A DNA stretch of 8,372 bases from assembly GCA_002428015.1 (NCBI GenBank), contig DIZW01000036.1, forward strand, positions 108,486 through 116,857, written 5' to 3'. A model generated the notes under the pieces. That model ran no database searches. It was not told where the DNA came from and saw only the letters and a list, made by a program, of their open reading frames with translations. This document shows positions 4,687 through 8,372 of the stretch, one piece after another. Source of the DNA: Oxalobacteraceae bacterium UBA6018 (GTDB lineage: Bacteria; Pseudomonadota; Gammaproteobacteria; Burkholderiales; Burkholderiaceae_D). Numbering within the stretch: the stretch's first letter is position 1; each line of letters begins with the position of its first letter. A program made the translations under genes and the position numbers.

Positions 4687-6063
4687 ATGAACGTAGTCAT
4701 CCTCGCCGCCGGCATGGGCAAACGCATGCAATCGGCGCTGCCGAAGGTCTTGCATCCCCTGGCGGGCAAGTCTTTGCTGGGGCACGTGATCGATACCGCG
4801 CGAACCCTGTCTCCACGCAAATTATGCGTGATTTACGGACATGGCGGCGCAGCGGTGCCCGAAATGGTCGCCCAACTCAACACTGGCGCCCACGCCAATA
4901 TCGACACCGCCCTGCAGGAACCCCAGCTGGGCACGGGCCACGCGGTCATGCAGGCGGTGCCCCAGCTTGACGACGACGCGCCGACTTTGGTCCTGTACGG
5001 CGACGTTCCCCTGACCACGGCGAACTCGTTGCAGCGCCTGGTCGAGGCGGCCGGCACCGACAAGCTGGCCATCCTGACGGTGGAGCAGGCCAATCCCTTC
5101 GGGCTGGGCCGCATCATTCGCGAAGGCAAGCAGATTGTGCGCATCGTGGAAGAGAAAGACGCGAGCGAGGCCGAGCGGACAATTCGAGAAATCAACAGCG
5201 GCATCATGGTCGCCCCTACCCGCCACCTCAAGAAATGGCTGGCCGCGCTGTCGAACAACAACGCCCAGGGTGAGTACTACCTCACCGATATCGTGGCCCA
5301 GGCCGTGGCCGACGGCGTGCCGGTGGTGTCGGCCCAGCCGTCCGCCGAGTGGGAGGTGGCCGGCGTCAACAGCAAGGTGCAGCTGGCCGAGCTGGAACGC
5401 CGCCACCAGTTGAACATCGCCAACGCCTTGCTGGAAAAAGGCGTGACGGTGATGGACCCGGCGCGCCTGGACGTCCGTGGCGAACTGGTCTGCGGCCGCG
5501 ATGTCGTCATCGACGTCGGCTGCGTGTTTGAAGGCAAGGTCGAGCTGGCCGACGGCGTGCGCGTCGGCGCCCACTGCGTGCTGGTGGACGCGCGCATCGG
5601 CGCGGGCGCCAGCATCAAGCCGTTCTGCCATATCGAACAGGCCGTGGTCGGCGCGCAATCGCAGATCGGCCCGTACGCGCGCCTGCGCCCCGGCACCGAG
5701 CTGGGCCAGGACGTCCACATCGGCAACTTCGTCGAGATCAAGAACAGCCAGGTGGCCGCGCACAGCAAGGCCAACCACCTGGCCTACGTGGGCGACGCCA
5801 CGGTCGGATCGCGCGTCAATATCGGGGCCGGCACCATCACCTGCAATTACGACGGCGTCAACAAGTTCCGCACCGTGATCGAGGACGACGCCTTCATCGG
5901 CAGCGACAGCCAGCTGGTGGCCCCGGTGACGGTCGGCAAGGGCGCCACCCTGGGCGCGGGCACCACCTTGTCCAAGGATGCGCCGGCCGGCAAGCTGACC
6001 ATCTCGCGCCCCAGGCAGGTGACGATCGAGAACTGGACGCGTCCGGTGAAGATCAAGAAATAA
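4687..6063 (+). CDS. glmU: Bifunctional GlmU: GlcN-1-P acetyltransferase / GlcNAc-1-P uridyltransferase
   Basis: Cytoplasmic enzyme making UDP-GlcNAc, the precursor of peptidoglycan and lipopolysaccharide: acetylation of glucosamine-1-phosphate by the C-terminal domain, then UTP-dependent uridylylation by the N-terminal domain. It is 458 residues, the normal length. The N-terminal pyrophosphorylase domain shows LAAGMGKRM (6-14), LPKVLH (18-23), QLGTGHA, LYGDVPL, EYYLTDI and EVAGVNSKVQL. The C-terminal left-handed beta-helix shows the hexapeptide repeats, ARLRPG (331-336), EIKNS, and the catalytic-type His at 364 in NHLAYVGDA (E. coli His363), followed by GAGTITCNYDG. The start is the ATG at 4687, giving MNVVILAAG; an in-frame ATG at 4627 would add a hydrophobic, non-family extension inside the divergent gene. 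No Shine-Dalgarno precedes 4687. glmS, often next to glmU, is not downstream here. Confidence 0.98.
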   Translation: MNVVILAAGMGKRMQSALPKVLHPLAGKSLLGHVIDTARTLSPRKLCVIYGHGGAAVPEMVAQLNTGAHANIDTALQEPQLGTGHAVMQAVPQLDDDAPTLVLYGDVPLTTANSLQRLVEAAGTDKLAILTVEQANPFGLGRIIREGKQIVRIVEEKDASEAERTIREINSGIMVAPTRHLKKWLAALSNNNAQGEYYLTDIVAQAVADGVPVVSAQPSAEWEVAGVNSKVQLAELERRHQLNIANALLEKGVTVMDPARLDVRGELVCGRDVVIDVGCVFEGKVELADGVRVGAHCVLVDARIGAGASIKPFCHIEQAVVGAQSQIGPYARLRPGTELGQDVHIGNFVEIKNSQVAAHSKANHLAYVGDATVGSRVNIGAGTITCNYDGVNKFRTVIEDDAFIGSDSQLVAPVTVGKGATLGAGTTLSKDAPAGKLTISRPRQVTIENWTRPVKIKK

Positions 6064-6148
6064 GGGCGCGCGCCCGGTACCGGGCCGGCGCGGGCGGTCA
6101 CGGCATGTGCCGGGCGATGACGGACAGGCCCGTGGGCACGGCGAGTCA
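6064..6148. other. glmU/permease convergent gap with overlapping palindromes
   Basis: The 85-bp gap starts directly after the glmU stop with two perfect palindromes that share four bases: GGGCGCGCGCCC (6064-6075) and GCCCGGTACCGGGC (6072-6085). Only one of the two hairpins can form at a time. Further short complementary pieces (CGGCA-TG-TGCCG, GCCC-GT-GGGC) follow. No T-run is seen, so they are termination candidates only. Confidence 0.4.
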
Positions 6149-7348
6149 CTAGGCGGCCAGGGCGGCGGGGATCGCCGCCCTGGCCGCCTTGAAGGCCGGC
6201 ACCAGCGAGGCCAGCAAGGCCACCGCCAGCACGGTGACGATGGCCATGAGCATCCGGTCGAAATCGAGCTCGACCATCATGGGCGGCTGGCTCAGCGTGC
6301 TGCCCAGCACATTGGGCAGGCTGGCCCGGTTCACCACCCACGCCACCAGGCCGCTGCCGACCAGGCTCAGCGCCACGCCGATCAGCGCCATCCACAAGGC
6401 CTCGGCCACGAACATCAGGAACACGCTGCTGCTGCGCATGCCCAGCGCGCGCAGGGTGGCCACCTCGCGCCGCCGCTCCAGCGCGTTCATCGACATGGTC
6501 GCGGCGATGGTCGCCGCGATGACCGCGAACACCATGCCGGCCACGCTGTCGAACGCCAGGTCGGACGCGCCGCGCTCGCTGATCCACGTGTCCGACTGTT
6601 CCTGCCAGCTGCGCACCTCCACCGCGATGCCGGCCCGGCGCAGCGCGCCGCCGAGCTCCTGGCGGCGCTGCTCGAGCGCGTCCGGCTCGTTCAGGAACAC
6701 CACGATGCGCTCGGTGTTGTCGGTGTCGAGCAAGCTTTGCGCCATGCCGAACGGCATCACGACCCCCTTGCCCGTCTCGCCCGCGCCGCCGCTGTAGACG
6801 TCCACCACGTCGGCGCTGAGCGCGACGGCCGGCCCGGCCGGATGGGCGCCGGTCAAGGTCACGCTGCTGCCCTGGCGCAAGCCGAGCGCATCGGCCTGGC
6901 CGGTGCTGACCGCGATCCCGCGCGCGTTGCCGGGCGCCAGCTTGCCCGGTAATTCCTGCAAGCGCGGCGGCAGCGCGGCCGGCGCCGGCGCGACCCCCTC
7001 TCCGGCGAACAGGGCCGAGCCGGTCGCGGACGAGGCGATGCCGCTCACGCTCATCTGCGGCATGGCCAGCGCCACCCCGCGGTTGGCCTCGATGATGCGC
7101 AGCGCGCGCCGCGCCTCGCCCGGCGCGAACATCGGGCGCGCGCCGCCGTCCAGGCGCGCGCGCAGCACGCTCAGGTGGCCCAGGCGCGCGCCGATCACGG
7201 CCTGGTACTCGATGCCGGCGCGCACGCTGGCGATATGCCCGGCGAACAGGTCGAGCACGCACAGGCTGGCACCCACCAGCAGCACCGCCAGCACCGAGCG
7301 CGTGCGTCCCAGCAGCAAGGTGCGCAAGGCCAGCCCATGCGGGCTCAT
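6149..7348 (-). CDS. ABC transporter permease, MacB/FtsX-like family
   Basis: Inner-membrane permease of a type VII (LolC/MacB-like) ABC system, 399 residues. These use ATP hydrolysis for mechanical work on substrates in the periplasm or outer leaflet rather than classical transport. Layout: TM1 at about 17-37 (SVLAVLLVGASLCVLDLF), a large periplasmic domain to about residue 265, then an FtsX domain with three helices. These are MVFAVIAATIAATMSMNA, VAEALWMALIGVALSLVG with flanks, and LMAIVTVLAVALLASLVP. The cytoplasmic ERRREVATLRALGM after TM2 is the expected coupling region, and the C-terminal VPAFKAARAAIPAAL is the family ending. The start at 7348 overlaps the restored ATPase stop as ATGA, so translation was probably coupled. 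Because of a frameshift in the ATPase gene, the same frame is now open back to 8122. Substrate unknown; no LolA-like or adaptor gene is adjacent. It resembles the exporters grouped with lipoprotein-sorting proteins, but that is a guess. Confidence 0.93.
   Translation of the reverse strand: MSPHGLALRTLLLGRTRSVLAVLLVGASLCVLDLFAGHIASVRAGIEYQAVIGARLGHLSVLRARLDGGARPMFAPGEARRALRIIEANRGVALAMPQMSVSGIASSATGSALFAGEGVAPAPAALPPRLQELPGKLAPGNARGIAVSTGQADALGLRQGSSVTLTGAHPAGPAVALSADVVDVYSGGAGETGKGVVMPFGMAQSLLDTDNTERIVVFLNEPDALEQRRQELGGALRRAGIAVEVRSWQEQSDTWISERGASDLAFDSVAGMVFAVIAATIAATMSMNALERRREVATLRALGMRSSSVFLMFVAEALWMALIGVALSLVGSGLVAWVVNRASLPNVLGSTLSQPPMMVELDFDRMLMAIVTVLAVALLASLVPAFKAARAAIPAALAA
6151..6189. 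terminator. Perfect 17-bp inverted repeat at the permease 3' end
   Basis: Arms 6151-6167 and 6173-6189 are perfectly complementary with a 5-base loop (6168-6172). The stem includes the first base of the permease stop codon and encodes its last residues, IPAALAA. It is by far the strongest hairpin in the window and sits at the convergent glmU/permease junction. It could halt transcription from both sides, but there is no T-run on either strand, so classification as a terminator is inference. Confidence 0.45.
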
Positions 7349-8122
7349 AGCTGCACACGCAGGGGCCTGCGGGCCGCCTCCGCGGACGAACTCAGCAGAC
7401 GCCCTTCCACCAGTTGCAAGGTGCGCGTGGCACGGCTGAGCTGGCGCTGGTCGCGCGTCGAGATCAGGAAGGCGGTGCCGTGCTCGCGCTGCTCGCGCGC
7501 GAACAAATCCATCACGCGGCGGGTGCAGGCGCTGTCCAGGCGCGAGGCCGGCTCGTCGGCCACCACCAAGCGCGGACGCGCGATCATGGCGCGCGCGATC
7601 GCCACCCGCTGGCTCTGGCCCGGGTCCAGCCGCGGCGGGTAATAGTCGGCCTGGCTGGCCAGGCCCACCTGGGCCAGCAGCTTCGTCGGCGCGGTCCTGG
7701 GCGGCGGCCAGCTCGGCCCGCTCCAGGCGCTGGCGCAGCAGCAGCGGCAGCAGCACGTTCTCGCGCGCCGTCATCACCGGGATCAGGCTGAAGGCCTGGA
7801 ACACGAAGCCGATCAGGTCGCAACGCAGCTCGGCGCGCGCCTGCTCGGACAGCTTGGACACCAGCAGCCTGTCGAGGATCACACTGCCCTCGGTGGCCGG
7901 CTCGAGCATGCCCACCACGTTGAGCAGGGTGGTCTTGCCGCTGCCGGAAGCGCCGCAGACGCACACCATGTCGCCGGCCGCGACCTGCAAATTGATGTCG
8001 TGCAGGGCGTGCACGCCCGACAGGCCGCCTCCGAAATACTTCTGCACGCCGATCAGGCGTACCAGCTCGGCCGGCGACCCCGCGCCACGCCCCGTTCCCG
8101 CATACCCGCGCATCCCATCCAT
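7345..8122 (-). pseudogene. ABC transporter ATP-binding protein, frameshifted near 7681
   Basis: LolD/MacB-type ATPase partner of the downstream permease. Residues 1-147 read normally from the ATG at 8122: Walker A GASGSGKTT (57-65) and Q-loop FVFQAFSL (Q109). At about 7681 one extra G appears. Removing it turns ADE-A-A-G-P-G-G into ADE-LLAQVGLASQADYY and restores a 258-residue protein. The out-of-frame half carries a signature region LDPGQSQRVAIARA (165-178), Walker B LVVADEP with D189/E190, D-loop RLDS, and STRD at 221-224. Two positions are abnormal: LSGGQ is LDPGQ, and the H-switch His is Arg 223. The stop TGA (7345-7347) overlaps the permease ATG (7346-7348). As read, the frame instead runs on to 6149 as a 657-residue fusion with about 111 scrambled residues in the middle. 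The start has a strong GAGGT six bases upstream. Sequencing error, true pseudogene and reversible inactivation are all possible. Confidence 0.8.
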
Positions 8123-8128
8123 CCGCTG

Positions 8129-8133
8129 ACCTC
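8129..8133 (-). promoter_or_regulatory. Ribosome binding site of the ABC ATPase gene
   Basis: GAGGT on the minus strand, 6 bases before the ATG at 8122, is one of the best Shine-Dalgarno sites in the window and fixes the start. It abuts the dyad at 8134-8157. Confidence 0.75.
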
Positions 8134-8157
8134 ACTGTTTTGTTAACGCTAAACAGT
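8134..8157. promoter_or_regulatory. Dyad-symmetric element next to the ABC ATPase ribosome site (putative operator)
   Basis: ACTGTTT (8134-8140) and AAACAGT (8151-8157) are perfect inverted arms around a 10-base centre that contains GTTAAC. One further pair inside the centre is also symmetric. It is AT-rich compared with its surroundings and directly precedes the Shine-Dalgarno. The spacing of the arms fits a homodimeric repressor site; alternatively the transcript could form a hairpin that covers the ribosome site. Which protein binds, if any, is not visible. Confidence 0.5.
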
Positions 8158-8213
8158 TGCCAGTAGACACTATTACCGTGTAGCATCCATTGAGTTGGCG
8201 CAACGGCAGCCGG

Positions 8214-8372
8214 TCACACCGTGATCCGCGTCTCGAACTTGCTACGGAAGGTGGAGAAGTAGGCCTTCACGTTACGCACGTTGACCTGGGTGGCGAACAG
8301 GCGATGCGCCAGCGCATGGTAGGCCGGCATGTCCGCGACCTGGACGATGAGCACGAAGTCCGGCCCCGGCGA
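8214..8372 (-). CDS. Lrp/AsnC family transcriptional regulator, partial (N-terminus off the right edge)
   Basis: Only the last 52 residues are in the window: SPGPDFVLIVQVADMPAYHA, then LAHRLFATQVNVRNVKAYFS and the ending KFETRITV. This matches the end of the effector-binding RAM (AsnC_trans_reg) domain: the G-x-x-D-F-V-L-x-V strand, the D-M-P-A-Y-x-x-L helix, the V-N-V-R-N-V strand and a final T-R-I-x-V strand. The helix-turn-helix would lie upstream, outside the window. Family regulators respond to amino acids or similar small molecules; the specificity here cannot be judged. It is co-directional with the ABC genes, 91 bp upstream of the ATPase start, and no clear terminator is seen between them, so it could read into them. 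Confidence 0.88.
   Translation of the reverse strand, partial: SPGPDFVLIVQVADMPAYHALAHRLFATQVNVRNVKAYFSTFRSKFETRITV

Noticed and set aside
3819..4970. Long plus-strand open frame opposite the lipoprotein gene
   Set aside because: It is antisense to a gene with a convincing signal peptide and family pattern; its composition (His/Gln/Val/Arg-rich) is that of a shadow frame in GC-rich DNA.
5847..7358. 503-codon minus-strand open frame across glmU and the permease
   Set aside because: It is rich in Arg, Gly and Ala with no recognisable domain, and covers the permease in another frame of the same strand plus the glmU end in antisense.
7670..7700. Programmed ribosomal frameshift in the ATPase gene
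   Set aside because: No slippery heptamer such as A-AAA-AAG is present at GACGAAGCTGCTGG, and ABC ATPases of this family are not known to use one. A simple insertion explains it.
6149..8122. A genuine single 657-residue ATPase-permease fusion protein
   Set aside because: The middle section is low-complexity Gly/Pro/Arg/Ala-rich sequence typical of a wrong frame, while another frame carries the ABC motifs and ends in an ATGA overlap with the permease start.

Overview
The window is GC-rich, densely packed bacterial DNA, most likely from a betaproteobacterium of the order Burkholderiales, probably Oxalobacteraceae (Massilia/Duganella/Janthinobacterium-like). The lineage call is an inference. 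It rests on the minus-strand order rsmD - coaD - YfhL-type ferredoxin, a DUF6279-type lipoprotein next to glmU, a Tsr-like chemoreceptor, and strong G/C third-position use. Both ends are cut inside genes.

Layout. 1-1130 (-) is the N-terminal two thirds of a methyl-accepting chemotaxis protein whose C-terminus lies off the left edge. 1131-1299 is an AT-richer intergenic gap. 1300-1830 (-) is a DUF1003 two-helix membrane protein, divergent and almost touching chaB (1845-2069, +). chaB converges on a minus-strand housekeeping cluster read from right to left: rsmD (2994-3653), coaD (2365-2862) and a 2[4Fe-4S] ferredoxin (2079-2342). Upstream of rsmD is a 12-bp tandem repeat that begins exactly at the stop codon of a DUF6279-type lipoprotein gene (3762-4658, -). 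That gene is divergent from glmU (4687-6063, +) with only 28 bp between the start codons. glmU converges on a two-gene ABC exporter (6149-8122, -): an ATPase and a MacB/FtsX-like permease. The right edge (8214-8372, -) holds the C-terminus of an Lrp/AsnC-family regulator.

The most notable region is the ABC pair. The ATPase gene carries an apparent 1-base insertion near 7681. It throws the C-terminal half (signature, Walker B, H-switch) out of frame and merges the N-terminal half with the downstream permease into one 657-codon open frame. The restored C-terminal half still ends in a classic ATGA overlap with the permease start, so the ancestral layout was clearly two genes. That half also has a non-canonical signature (LDPGQ instead of LSGGQ) and an Arg at the H-switch position. 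This suggests either a decaying or an atypical ATPase, independent of the frameshift. A 7-bp-arm dyad sits directly against the ATPase Shine-Dalgarno, and a perfect 17-bp inverted repeat closes the permease gene.

Functionally, coaD (CoA synthesis), rsmD (16S rRNA methylation), the ferredoxin and glmU (UDP-GlcNAc supply for envelope synthesis) are core genes. The chemoreceptor, DUF1003 protein, ChaB-like protein, lipoprotein and ABC exporter are accessory or poorly understood. I found no insertion sequence, phage gene, CRISPR array, tRNA or rRNA, and nothing that amounts to a new multi-gene defence or biosynthetic system.
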